Source: Acanthaster planci (lineage: Eukaryota; Echinodermata; Asteroidea; Valvatida; Acanthasteridae). From it: DNA of 57,363 nt. The position numbers were made by a program, and so were the translations under genes. Position 1 is the stretch's first letter; every line of letters begins with the position of its first letter. The stretch lies in the NCBI RefSeq assembly GCF_001949145.1, contig NW_019091582.1, positions 569,206 through 626,568 on the forward strand. The letters are read 5' to 3'. Below the pieces are notes generated by a model. That model was given only the letters and a program-made list of their open reading frames with translations, had not been told where the DNA came from and did not search any database. Shown one piece after another: positions 13,378 to 24,129 of this stretch.

Positions 13378-14058
13378 ATGGTGTCAAATCGGATTCGTCT
13401 ATGGTTGGCCTTATTTCAGTTTCAAGATTTGGTGAGTCCTTCCTCCAGCTGACAACTATTCAAAACAAAACCTGTTCATATTTCCGTCCCAATAACGATA
13501 CTATCAGGAACCGAGAGCGTGTTCAGATATAACGTTTACAAAAGTACCCCTTATGTGTGCGCATACTGTAACGTTTCCACCCTTTTAAGTATTACATCAG
13601 CACTCACAGGTTAAGTGTTCATTGCCACCATGATCAGCGCAATGCAATGAATCCCTAGCCTACTCATTGGTCGCCCCCTCCGGCTCGAATATTGGTAGTC
13701 CGAAGGACAATGGATGGACAGGACACCAGTCTACTGCATTAAGAACTAATTTGGCTGAAATCTGTACGCTACTGGGACTTTAATGCCTTTAACGTGGAAA
13801 CAAAATTGAGATCTTACACCGTCTCTGGGGAGGATGTTCCTTTTTTGGTAATGTGGGAAAATATTCCAGGTGCAGATAACGCAGTTTTACGGCTAAGCGA
13901 GAACATCCTGCAACAACGGACATCTCTAGAGGACGTCAGGGCAGACCTAAAGAGCTTTTAGTCAGAAATGCCCATCATGCATGACATGGGGGAAAAAAAA
14001 CATTCACTTGGAAAGCAAAAGTGAATACACACTTTCTAGGCAGTCCTCCAAATGGACT

Positions 14059-14498
14059 GGTTCCCATCCCTATTATATAGGGACCGGTAGCTGGCTTCGG
14101 GGTCAGTAGCTGGTTTAGCTCTGCGCATGCGCAATTGCCTTTTCTATTTATAAAGATTCGTGCGGTAGCCGAACACACAACTCTCGGGAAAACTTCAGAA
14201 AATCCCACCCCCCCCTTTAAATAAATTTTTACTTTTGCCAAGGACAGCTTCGAAGTAATCGGAAACTCCATTTCCGGGTTCATAATATCCATCACGCGTC
14301 CATGCGGCTGGAAAGTCTTGTTTTGTTCAGTGACAGTACAATTTACTGCATTGTGGGAATACATGTAGTTACATGTACATGCTAATTTTCTCATTAACAT
14401 AAAAGCGGAAGGATTCCTCGGAGCCATTACCCGCAACTCCCTTCGTTCGGAGGACGTCTGTAAGACGTCTGGAGACTATGTACGACTAGATGGGAACC
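14059..14498 (+). mobile_element. 440-bp MITE with 10-bp terminal inverted repeats
   Basis: GGTTCCCATC at 14059-14068 is matched by GATGGGAACC at 14489-14498. Both lead into subterminal palindromes: CCCTATTATATAGGG on the left and GACGTCTGTAAGACGTC on the right. The right third is homologous to 7738-7870. There is no transposase frame of useful length. Confidence 0.6.
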
Positions 14499-17400
14499 AA
14501 TCGATTTTACAGGTCTGAGACAGAAGATGGCGACCAAAACCAAAAGCTCAGTGACTTTAAAAACGCAGTAGGCGAGATCGAGTAGAGATTATAGTGCCGA
14601 ATCTCGCTACTAGGGTTCCAAAGCAGTGATTTATCGTGGAGTCACTGGTAAAAATGGAACTTTGCCCCGTAAGCCTCTTTGACTAAAAGAGTAAGATTCT
14701 TTCTAAAATGTTTTCTTTTCAAAGCAATAATTCAAATGAAGATCCATGAAAATTGGCTACAATCTAACAGTTAAATTTTCACATACAAACTTTTTTGGCT
14801 GCAAAAAAATCTTAGATACTGTATATAAAGCGTACTGAGACCTTACAGTACTTGCCTGCCACAACTACAGTCAACAGAGGGCGCTCTTTAAACAAAGAAG
14901 CAAGACTACCAATCAGGAAGGCAATCAAACTGGCTCATGTTTCCTCTGTATACTATAAAGCAACAACACAGTGAAAATATCTGGAGTTGATCACACACAG
15001 CTGTTGAGAACACCAACTTCCAAATGTATGAGGAAAAAGAAGATTTAAAACAAGACCAGGTTACAAGCAAAGCTGTCGCGTATTAAATTACCATTACTTG
15101 TGACTGTTTCCTCATTTGTTCTTACCAAATAAATTTGTCCCAAAAAAAAAAACAACGCTTAACTCTTCAATGTGCAGGTGCCTTTCCAAACTTCATCCTA
15201 AGCCTGCAAACTCTGATATTCAGAAACTATTCGTGAAAATAACATTTAATGGTAAATCTCATAAATCTCATAAACTGCAAGTTTTTGCCCGAAACTCATG
15301 TTTGTACAAGTTTGTTTGTATAAGTGTACTTCATGTTTATGATGGAGTTTGTTCAAATAGACTATAATTACACAATTGTTTGTCTAACATTTCACAATGT
15401 TAATGTAATGATGCGTTCACACAAAATGAATGCTATTCAAATCAGAAAACCCACAGTTGAACATCCCCTACAAGCAACTCATATGGAAGAGAGTTCCGAG
15501 AAGAATGGGCAGAACATAAGTTACAGAAAAACATTGTAAAATGGTTTATAATTCACCCAAGGCATTAAGACTATAGTCACAATTGCACGCAATATGAACC
15601 TAAAGCATACATGGATATGCCCTTCGCCTCCAAACAACCCCATTTCAACCTGTAATGGCAGAAAACAAAATATAAACAGAAGCCCTAACTGTTGCTAAAA
15701 TACACAACTACAGTGCATTTTGTATAAATTTTCTTATTTTCACTGCTCAAGAACAATTTAATGTTTGACTCCTTAGAAATGAAAGTACTTTCCAGATTAA
15801 AAAAAAAAACCAATTTTCAAACAAGTAGAAATAAGAGATATCCAGAATACAGAATGTCACTGGAAGTACAAAAGTCATGCTATGCCTCTTTATGTAACGG
15901 ACCATTCCGTACACCTGCCAGAGATCAATTCTAAATTTTACTGTATCTCGGAAACCGAATGAGCAACAGAGGTAAAAAATACACAAATTTAATCCTTCTT
16001 AAAATGCCTCTGTATCCGTGGGCATCTCTTCAAATCAATTTGTCACACAAAAGCCCAAGGGCCATTTTTGCAGAGCCAGTCACAATTTTGCACTGAGCTA
16101 ATGCTGACGCCACAATGACAGCGCAACAGATTTATTCACCAAGAAAATAGAAACTCCATATGTGAAAAAAAGACAACACAACTGGCTATTTCTTTGCATT
16201 TTACTGAACGCACCTTTGATAAAATTACACCCGAGGTTGTCACGACACAATACAATTCACATTAGTAAACAAAGCCCAATCTATATGGCCGATTTGTCAA
16301 TCGGCCTTGACCCTTCAAAACCCTTTAAAGTTGGCTTCTTCAGATCTCTACATAACAGTCATCCAGTGACAATGTGCAGTGGGGTATGCCTTTCAAAACC
16401 TTCTGCAGTGTTTTATGTGGTAGACTCCAAACAAGCAGCTGGACCCTTAACCAAGCTTCACCGCACTCTACATTTGTTCTGGTTGTCTCCTCAAGTCTCC
16501 ACTGTCAACAGCATTCGAGATGCCAACAGGCAGACAGGTGCAGAAAAGAATGTATGAAAAAACATACAAACTGACACAAAATGGCATCTGAAACAGAAAC
16601 ATTTCATCAGAAATGCCTTTGGCAGGTGGCTGTAATATTTCTTGGAGCTGAACGCAACTTCAGTTTGGTGTACAAGAATTTCATATACAGCCAGCTAGTT
16701 CTCTGACAATTTTAGTACTCATGCAAGAGGGGCATTTATATTGTTGTATGCCCATCATGTTTGCATGGGCCTACATGAGCGTTGACGATTTGACGCAGAC
16801 AGTTGGCAAAGCTGAACATGGTCCAACTTTACGGACTTGCAACATTTATGTTTGTGTAGGTCTTGATAATGCATTTCCGTATAGCTACACATCACCGAGA
16901 ACTGTTCGGCAATGACGTCCGCATCTCTTCATTTGTCAGTGCGGAGACTAGACTAGGGAAACATTTTAGTATGCTGCTAGTCTGGTCTCTCAACCACACC
17001 AGCTCAAGGGTTAAAAAGGGTGAAAATGCCGTCAAGGGTTGGGCTCACTGTAAGCCGATTACAAACTACGGCATACAGTGTAGCTGGTAATGAATACCAC
17101 AATCAGACATCCACTGGATTAACAAGAAAACACCTGTTACCAAAACATTCTAGACATAAATTCCTTCTACATACTCTAATGTAGGACGACAAAGAGAATG
17201 ACAAAATATCTTACTTATACTGCGGTTCCAAACCACAGTTTTAAATAATTGCAGGTTTTAAGATCTTTACCGAAGGGAGAAAAAGAAACAACTGTACAAC
17301 TTTTCAACGGTCTAATTGGAGATATTATGGCACCACAGTTACACATCGATGACTAAACACACTTTTTCTCAAACTGTTGGCATTTTTTATGCCAATTTCT

Positions 17401-19599
17401 TGTCAAAGTATGGCAGTAATTTATCAACAATCAATCTGCAGTATACAAAACATTTGTCTTCCTTGAAAAATGCAAAAATATGGAGTTTACACGTAGATTA
17501 AAAACATTCCTGAAAACTTGGTAATGAGTTTATTTTATACAGCGTCAGATATACTTCTTAAAAATAAATTTCAATTTCAACTTCTAGCTCAGTCCAGGTT
17601 TGGATTCTAACAAGGACAGCTTTATAGGACCTTTTAAAAAGTGACACACTACTACAGGTGCCACTCATTGAATGGACTTTTTTTCCCCTCATTTCCAGAC
17701 CTTCTCTTTTTGACTGGTGATGGGTTCAGATACAACAATGTCATTTTCCTTCCCACTCTGAAAGATGCGGTTTATACATTATATAGGAAGTGATTTAATC
17801 TTGCATATCCAATCACGGACCTGAACGGATCTTGTGGAAATCAACTTCCTGATTATTGTTGTTTTCACATTTCGGTTCCTGAGGATGCTTTTTACAAACG
17901 TCAATTTTTCTGGGTAGATAACGTGTGAGATGTTAACAATTTGCAGAAAAGCCACTCAGGACTTCTGTGACACAAACACAAACATTCTTGGGTTCAAAAT
18001 CAATGACAAGTTAACATAGATCACATTTAAGTGTGCGTAATCTCACGGGAAAGCACAGTTATTCAGTGTCAGTGAGAGCAACGCAAACACACGCATGTCC
18101 ACTGGTAGGGATTAGCTGAAGTTGGACTGCGTGCACGCATTCATGTACGTGCATACAAACTGTGACATAAGATGCAGTTAGCAGCAAACACCCCCCCCCC
18201 AAATAATGGCTACGACCAGTCATTTTGGCTGTGTTTCCGCAATGGTTATGCCTTGGAAATCGCAAAATCTGTTTTATGAGAGGATCAGCATGAAGGCAGC
18301 TGCTGGTGTTAAACTAGGGACAGGTACGTTATGCTCAACCAGTTTTTATCCCCCATAGACTTCAGCACTTTTTCTGATTGAAAATATAAACCGTAACGGG
18401 CCTCCATCCTCCAACAGGTGAAGGACTGATGACTGTTGGGATTAATCAACTTCCGTGTATAAACAGAAATTCACTCGGTCGATTTCACTCCAATCATAGC
18501 CTGCGTGCCACTTCGTACATGTACATGGCACAATTTCGGCTTGAAGCAGCAAACACCTGTAACCTACAGAAACGGACTAATGCTAACTGTGTTTTTTTTT
18601 TCAACACAAGGGAGTCGCATTCACTACAAGTGAACGCATGCTTCTTATAAGTAATGAACTGGATCAGTATTCCCAAACGGGCATGCACGTACATGTTTAG
18701 ATATGTGTTTTCCCTTGTTGCGGGGGCCACACCGAGGCTCGCCACGACCCACAACTGGGTCTCCACTCTCCTAACTCAACCATCCCATCAACTTGGCAAT
18801 GGCCAGGTCAAAATAAATGCACACCAAGGTTGGACGGTCTCCACTTTTGAATGAGCAGAGCAGATGAACTGCTCAGGAATCTGTGGGGGCAACGGTAACA
18901 CAGTCTGTGATCTGTCATTCTTTTTTCAAGCAGTCAAAAAGAACATCTGTGTTTAGTTGGAGCGTAAGCATTTTCTGAATGGGGTGAAATCCCAACTTTT
19001 TTTGGGGGGGGGAAGAGGGAAGAACAGGAATTCTGCGCTCAATTCTGACCTAACTGGGAAACTTCCCGTAAGCTAGTGGATCCTTGACTCTTTCACCAGT
19101 TAACGTCGGATTTTCTTACCCGCTCATGACTTCCCCATCAGCACTTTCACTCTTTTCCCCATTTTGTCAATTGCCCTGGTGAAACTTGTGGCGCGTGTTC
19201 ACGTGTCAAAAAGTCAACAGCGTACACAGGCATCACCCGTGGCCGTGTGTGTTTTGGGCAATTGTTTCAATACCAAGGAGTTGCTAGTCATGGCTAGCTG
19301 GGATTTTGTAACCTTATCTCTTTTGTATAAAGTGTGGTTTCACTCCCTAGCAAATCCGCTGACCCAAACATATAGCTCTTTTGTGTATGGAGAGGATCCC
19401 AATTCAATTCCAATTACTCCAGAAAGGCATTTTCATTTTATTGTTGGTTGGGAGTGGGACCACTTAGTAGCAGTATACACGTGTAGGATCATCTTCTGTG
19501 CTTGACCCAACCAAGCACGACGCGTTAATGCGTCAACCCCGGGGATTGAAAGAAGAATTCTTAAATGAGTGTAAATGTCCTACGTGGAGCAAATAAGGA
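14499..19599. other. Intergenic DNA with few repeats, no gene seen
   Basis: This 5.1-kb stretch is the part of the window poorest in recognisable repeats. It includes a perfect hairpin GGCCGATT-TGTC-AATCGGCC at about 16287-16306. AATAAA/TTTATT hexamers near 15125 and 17528 could end transcripts on either strand. It could hold distal 3' UTR of the minus-strand gene, but nothing in the sequence proves it. Confidence 0.5.
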
Positions 19600-19760
19600 A
19601 AATTTTGTGTGTTTATATGTAATCCGGCGTTGAGTGGTTAAGCAAAAGGTTTGCCGTGGATATCTCTTTAGTGAGAATGTGTGGTTCTGAAACGAACTGG
19701 CTTGTACTCAACGTTTCGGACAGTATGCTCTGTCCATCATCAGGAGAATGCAAAGGGGTC
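19600..19760 (-). repeat. Repeat copy with hammerhead-like core
   Basis: On the minus strand, CTGATGA (19743-19737) is followed after one base by GGACAG-AGCATA-CTGTCC and then GAAAC (19717-19713). A diverged copy with the same flanks ('gtggttctg', 'ctgg', 'actc') lies at 46925-47060. The order CTGATGA, stem, GAAAC resembles a hammerhead ribozyme core, known from Penelope-like and other retroelements. Confidence 0.45.
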
Positions 19761-20972
19761 CATTGATGAAGCAGCTTATATGGTGTCTGGAGGCGGTGAG
19801 CTGTGGAGAGGATGCTAACTCAGGATCCTACGAAGAGCACTTTTTTTGACTTAATTTGCCACCTCCATCATGAAAAAGCTTCCAAGCTCATCTACAACCT
19901 GCTGGTTGCAAGTTCTCCTAATCCCCCCCCCCAAAAAAAAAATTCCCACACAGTTTAACTGAAAAGGTTTTGAGGGAACAGTTCCCCAAAACATTTTGCC
20001 TTGCTTGTTTGGATAGTACTGCAAATCTGCTGGTAGCTGGTTCGAACCAAACCCAGTATAACTACAAACTACAAATACAAAACACCTGACACCTCTTCAG
20101 AGTCTATACAGTATATATCTCACTAAAAAGGCTTACAATATTAATGGACGAAGTCAGAAATTTAGATCAGATATTTGATATATAACTACAACTCTAAACT
20201 TGCATTCCCCTGATCCGCTGTTCGAATCCACACTTTCAGTGAACAGCAGATATATCTTTCATCTAAAATTTGACAGTGATACCATCTCCAAATTGGTGAT
20301 TGAAATACAAAAAAAAGGGAATTCTTTCCACTACCTTTGAATCTACAAAGTGATGAATTGCACGGCAATGTTGCACTACACACAACCTACAAAATGTCAG
20401 ACGGTCCGAGGTTCCACTCTCGCCGGCAACACTCTCAGCAAAATACGTCTCAGTGACTGTTACGTATCCACAGTAGCACAGAAGCGCACTGTACAAGGCT
20501 GTGTTACTTGTTATTGCTTGTCCGAGGTGATCGGTTTGTTTCCAACTAGTCAGAACTGTTAGTGTGTCTACTCACAGCTCAACTGGCAATGTACATGTAC
20601 GGGCTCCTCAAACCATCCAAACGTGGCATCCACTGCACTCCAGGAGTTCTGGATTGACAGGAGAAGGGGGGGGGACAGATAGAGGGGAATCAATGCATCG
20701 TTAAGAGGAAATGGACAATGTTTCAAATGCACTACAAACTGATCTGAAATCAGGCCAGCATTTTCACTTGTTGGATTGAAAGCATGCCAGCCCTGAACAA
20801 AAGAATGTTACAGAGGAAAGCATTATAAGAAAGATTTCTTTTTAAGATTTAGAGGGAAAAATATAATGTTTTTCGCCACTCCTATGATTAACAGTACCGT
20901 ACACGTGGTACATAGCATTTTATCTTCTGTTCATGAGTAACTTACATGTTGTAGGATGTAAAAAAGTCACCT

Positions 20973-21379
20973 TTAACCCTAACCCTCCCAAATCCTTTTC
21001 TGCAAAGTGGAGGGATTTCAAGGATTCAGGGTGTATGGAAGAATTGCATGGCTGCTTTCGAAGGATGCCATACGTGAAGGTCTTGGATTAGACCTTATCT
21101 TGTCTGTGCTTGGTCAAGCACAAATTCAGCCCGATATTTCTTTTGAATCAACCGCGCTGCTCAAGAATGCCATTCGCACTGCCTCAACATAATGACAGGA
21201 ATTGCTGGAGGATTTTGAAGGATTGAAGCCATAGGCACACCTCCAAATGACATTTTCAAGAAATGTCAGAGGATTTTGGAGGATTTGGGCTGAATGCAAT
21301 TTTTTTTATGTTGAAAATCGGAGGATTTCGGTGGATTCAGAATGGTTCCTGGTAAAAAGGCCTGGGGGGTTAGGGTTAA
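20973..21379. mobile_element. 407-bp piggyBac-like MITE with telomere-like ends
   Basis: Bounded by TTAA at 20973-20976 and 21376-21379. Reading inward, the ends are TTAACCCTAACCCTCCC and TTAACCCTAACCCCCCA. TTAA target duplication followed by CCC fits the piggyBac superfamily. The interior has repeated 'ggaggatttNggNggatt' units. The family recurs at 24237-24306 and, decayed, at 23530-23575. Confidence 0.65.
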
Positions 21380-21937
21380 GGCATCATGACGATATAACCT
21401 ATGCATCTAAGCCACTGAGAAGTGCACCCAAGTGGCAGAGAAATCTATATCCAGTCATAAATACCTTTTGAATCACAGTCAAAGCAAATGGAAGAAATAA
21501 CAAATTTCCAACGATTCTGTCCAACTATTTTACTGGTACTTTGTTCTTGTTGTGACACCTCTGTAGCCGTGCTATGCTTTATTCCTTTCACACGTAGTCA
21601 TGAACAATCTCCTTGCCCAATTCCCACAAAAACAGAAAAAAATACATGCTTTTAAAAAAGGCTTATAGAAAAACTTGAAGGAAAGTGACTTTGGACATTA
21701 CTGTTTGGCATATGCATAAAGCAACTTTAAATTTACTTGTAATGCCTTAAAAATGCGTTTAGAATGCAATTGTATAACCAAATAATTGAATTTTTCCATT
21801 TTTAATGTCACTGATTTCATTTCTGATTATTTGAATTTGAAAGTACATATTTGAATGTTCAATAAACCATTGAATATCTGAATATCTCAATGGCACAACC
21901 CTCTTTGACATGGTAGCCTCACCTACTCATCTCCCTG
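21380..21937 (-). other. Probable 3' UTR of the C2CD2L-like gene
   Basis: Directly follows the stop codon on the minus strand. Candidate poly(A) signals are ATTAAA at 21806-21801 and AATAAA at 21583-21578, 130 and 355 bases past the stop. A strong donor at 21922-21921 could instead place an intron here. Confidence 0.4.
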
Positions 21938-22242
21938 TCAGACAGGCGAACCGATCCCTTTCTCCTTGCCCTGCTGCCTGGCGTCTGCCGATAACCTCCT
22001 CTGTTCCTCCGTGGCTCGGCCCGTCTTGAGATCCCCCGTGCTGGAGGACCGTCCCCCGCTGGGCACTGACAGGCTGCCGCTGCCCGTGCTGCTGGGCGTG
22101 GTCGGGGAGGGTGACTCCCCGCCCGGGTGCAGCTCCGCCCCATTCTGGAGATCAGTACTGGAGCTGTAGGGGCGGCTTTTGTCCTTCTTGTCCTTCTTCA
22201 AGAAGCTGAAGACCCGCTTCTTCATGCGACTTGGTGACGACT
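21938..22242 (-). CDS. C2CD2L-like: C2CD2L-like protein, terminal coding exon with second polybasic module
   Basis: The acceptor TTTCTCCCAG precedes 22242. The exon enters in phase 1 and its frame runs about 101 residues to TGA at 21940-21938. It begins E-SSPSR followed by the basic-aromatic block MKKRVFSFLKKDKKDKSR. A Ser/Pro/Gly-rich disordered stretch follows (SPSPTTPSSTGSGSLSVPSG), ending in GIGSPV. In the TMEM24/C2CD2L family the C-terminal basic region binds plasma-membrane acidic lipids and is regulated by phosphorylation. The serines next to the lysines here fit that role by inference. The block duplicates that of the preceding exon at 23920-24129. An excellent donor, AG|GTGAGG, lies 15 bases after the stop, so an alternative 3' structure is possible. 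Confidence 0.85.
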
Positions 22243-22339
22243 CTGGGAGAAACCAATTTTTTTTTTGATACTGGGTTTCGCCCTTCCACAGATGTATGTC
22301 TTCAGACCATATTCTAAACATGGTTCACGAGTTGTGAAA

Positions 22340-22440
22340 AATCATAAGCTTATTCGGGTGGGATTTGAACCTGCGACTTCCCAGTATTACTTTCTTGTCT
22401 AGACTTACTAGTCCAGATGTCTCAAGCACTTGACCAGAGA
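22340..22440 (-). mobile_element. tRNA-derived SINE remnant
   Basis: On the minus strand a Leu/Ser-tRNA-like A-box (TGGTCAAGTGCTTGAG) is followed by ACATCTGGACTAGTAAGTC and then, about 55 bases on, a perfect B-box GGTTCAAATCC (22371-22361). The A-box side matches the plus-strand sequence at 56088-56130. It lies about 100 bp upstream of the terminal coding exon. Confidence 0.5.
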
Positions 22441-23170
22441 CTTTTGCAGGACTTTGACCAAGACTTTGCTGGCTCAAATGTCATGCAGCAGAAAGTACCC
22501 CAGGCAATAAATGATATTAATTTGGCTTTGTGATGAGGAGATGTCAATTTCTATGTGGGATTTTACCCCAGCAACGGTAAATCTCCTTGATGCAAAGCCA
22601 ATTCAGTATCACTGAAAAATAAATTAAGAAAAGTTTTCAGTTTTTAAGGGATCTGGCAATAGCGTCTTTTCTGATCAGGCATGATTTATTTCACTGCAGC
22701 TACTAAAAGAATAAATGCAACCAACTTCTTGGGCTTGATAGCTGATACAAAACTTACAACTTGAAAAAGTTCCTCAAGATCTCTCTCTCTCAAACATTCC
22801 TTTTAATGGAATTTTGCACAACATGGGACAAAACCCATCACTTGCTCTGGTGGGACGGGAACCAACAAAGCCCCTGCCTATTAGGGTAGGCATCTTTGTC
22901 TATTTGGTCAATGCTGAATGTCATCAGATCCTATTAACTGCAGTACCCACTTCAGACATCGGACTTTAAAGTTTGATGGTTGCGATACTAGCAATGAGCA
23001 AACCAAATGATTGAAATAAGAAAGTTGTTCATCTATGTTGAGCTGATCCGACCAAGGTGCTCAATGTGAACTCGGTATTGAACAGACAATTCTGCAATAT
23101 GAAATGTGAAGAACCAAAACTGTCGTTCACCCAACCTTGAAATGGGGTTTTTGCCAATGTGCTTGACACA

Positions 23171-23360
23171 TTAACCCCTTTGCGCCGGTAATTCTTTTGA
23201 CCGTGACTGCTGGGCCGTGGTATGCCCTGAATGAAGGGCTTTGTCCAGCAGCAGGCCCCATTGAACCAGCAGCTGCATGGTGAATAGACTGTATGTGTGG
23301 TACGCACTAATCCTTACACAAAGCTGAGGCTCTTGCCATCTCCCGGAGTGAAGGGGTTAA
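23171..23360. mobile_element. 190-bp piggyBac-like MITE (TTAACCCCTT ends)
   Basis: TTAACCCCTTTGCGCCGG on the left and, inverted, TTAACCCCTTCACTCCGG on the right. The TTAA duplication plus C-run fits piggyBac. The interior is GC-richer and non-coding. It is a different subfamily from the TTAACCCTAAC elements. Confidence 0.65.
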
Positions 23361-23529
23361 GAAAGGACAATTCCACGCAAAAGGTGAAATGCGGTCTTGC
23401 TGTTAATACACACCTCAGTATTATATGTAAGTCTGTCTTAAAGAGATATCTTCATTTTTAGAAAAAAAAGAGAGTAGAACTAAGAAGTACATCCATTAAC
23501 TTCGATTCCACTCTCATTTATTTTTAAGG

Positions 23530-23575
23530 GCTTATGTAAAATCATCTTGAAATCGGAGGATTTGGGACTGTTAGG
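23530..23575 (+). mobile_element. Decayed right end of TTAACCCTAAC MITE
   Basis: 'aaaatcatcttgaaatcgg' and 'aggatttgggactgttaggg' match the right half of 24237-24306. The terminal TTAA has mutated to GATA. Confidence 0.5.
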
Positions 23576-23592
23576 GATACACTTTCATTTTG

Positions 23593-23748
23593 GCAGCACC
23601 ATGCAAGGATATCCCTTTATATGCGTTGTTTTGAAAGGAACCTGGAAGGAGGGTGCACAGCATTCCCTCCGGAGGGTACTCAACGTTGAGTACTCTCCGG
23701 TTCTTTTCAGAACCGCACATACACAGAGATATCCTTGCACGGTGCTGC
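23593..23748. repeat. 156-bp imperfect palindrome (foldback element)
   Basis: The outer arms GCAGCACCATGCAAGGATATC and GATATCCTTGCACGGTGCTGC match with one change. Near the centre lies a perfect 18-bp palindrome, GTACTCAACGTTGAGTAC (23676-23693), flanked by CCGGAG/CTCCGG. Both strands therefore encode similar small peptides, which are not genes. Confidence 0.75.
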
Positions 23749-23919
23749 TGCAAACCTTTCTTTAAACTTGCCACCTTCACCATGACAAGCTTCAAAGCTC
23801 ATAATAATGAGGTCGATGACAGCATGACCAAATTTCCACTTCCGTGGTGGAATTGCTTGGGATCGAGCAAGATATACAAGAACGGACCGCCCTCCTGCCC
23901 CACTGACCTCTGCTCCTAC

Positions 23920-24129
23920 CGCTGCTGGGGACGTCCAGTGTGTTGGACCTGGTCTTGCGCGAATCGCTGCCTTTGCGCGAATCGCCGCCTTTGCGCGAAT
24001 CGCTGCCCTTGCGGGCCTCGCTGCCCGGTGCCTCGGAGCCATTTACTGACGTGTCGTCGATACTGCTCTGCCTCTTGTCCTTCTTCTTGAAGTTGAAGAA
24101 GCGGCGTTTGCTACCCCTGGGAGAGGCAT
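23920..24129 (-). CDS. C2CD2L-like: C2CD2L-like protein, exon with first polybasic module and SDSRKG repeat
   Basis: Bounded by the acceptor CACCACAG before 24129 and a donor G|GTAGGAG after 23920. It is 210 bp and phase 1 at both ends. It encodes D-ASPRG then SKRRFFNFKKKDKRQSS, an acidic linker (IDDTSVNGSEAPGSEA), three units close to (K)GSDSRK, and TRSNTLDVPSS. The first block parallels the MKKRVFSFLKKDKKDK block of the next exon: SP, basic pair, aromatic-x-F, then KKDK. The parallel suggests exon duplication. RSNTLD and DSRKGS are plausible basophilic-kinase sites. Removing this exon keeps the frame, so exon skipping is possible. Confidence 0.88.

Larger units (their letters stand above)
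22243..23919 (-). other. Intron of C2CD2L-like gene (1.68 kb)
   Basis: Runs from the donor at 23919-23918 (G|GTAGGAG) to the acceptor at 22244-22243, phase 1. It holds the SINE at 22340, a TTAACCCCTT MITE at 23171, a decayed TTAACCC element at 23530 and a palindrome at 23593. Confidence 0.8.

Noticed and set aside
16287-16306. Perfect 8-bp hairpin GGCCGATT/AATCGGCC
   Set aside because: It resembles a bacterial terminator stem, but the window is eukaryotic and no T-run or gene end is next to it.
23547-23795. Similar small proteins on both strands around 23.6 kb
   Set aside because: Produced by the near-palindrome at 23593-23748.
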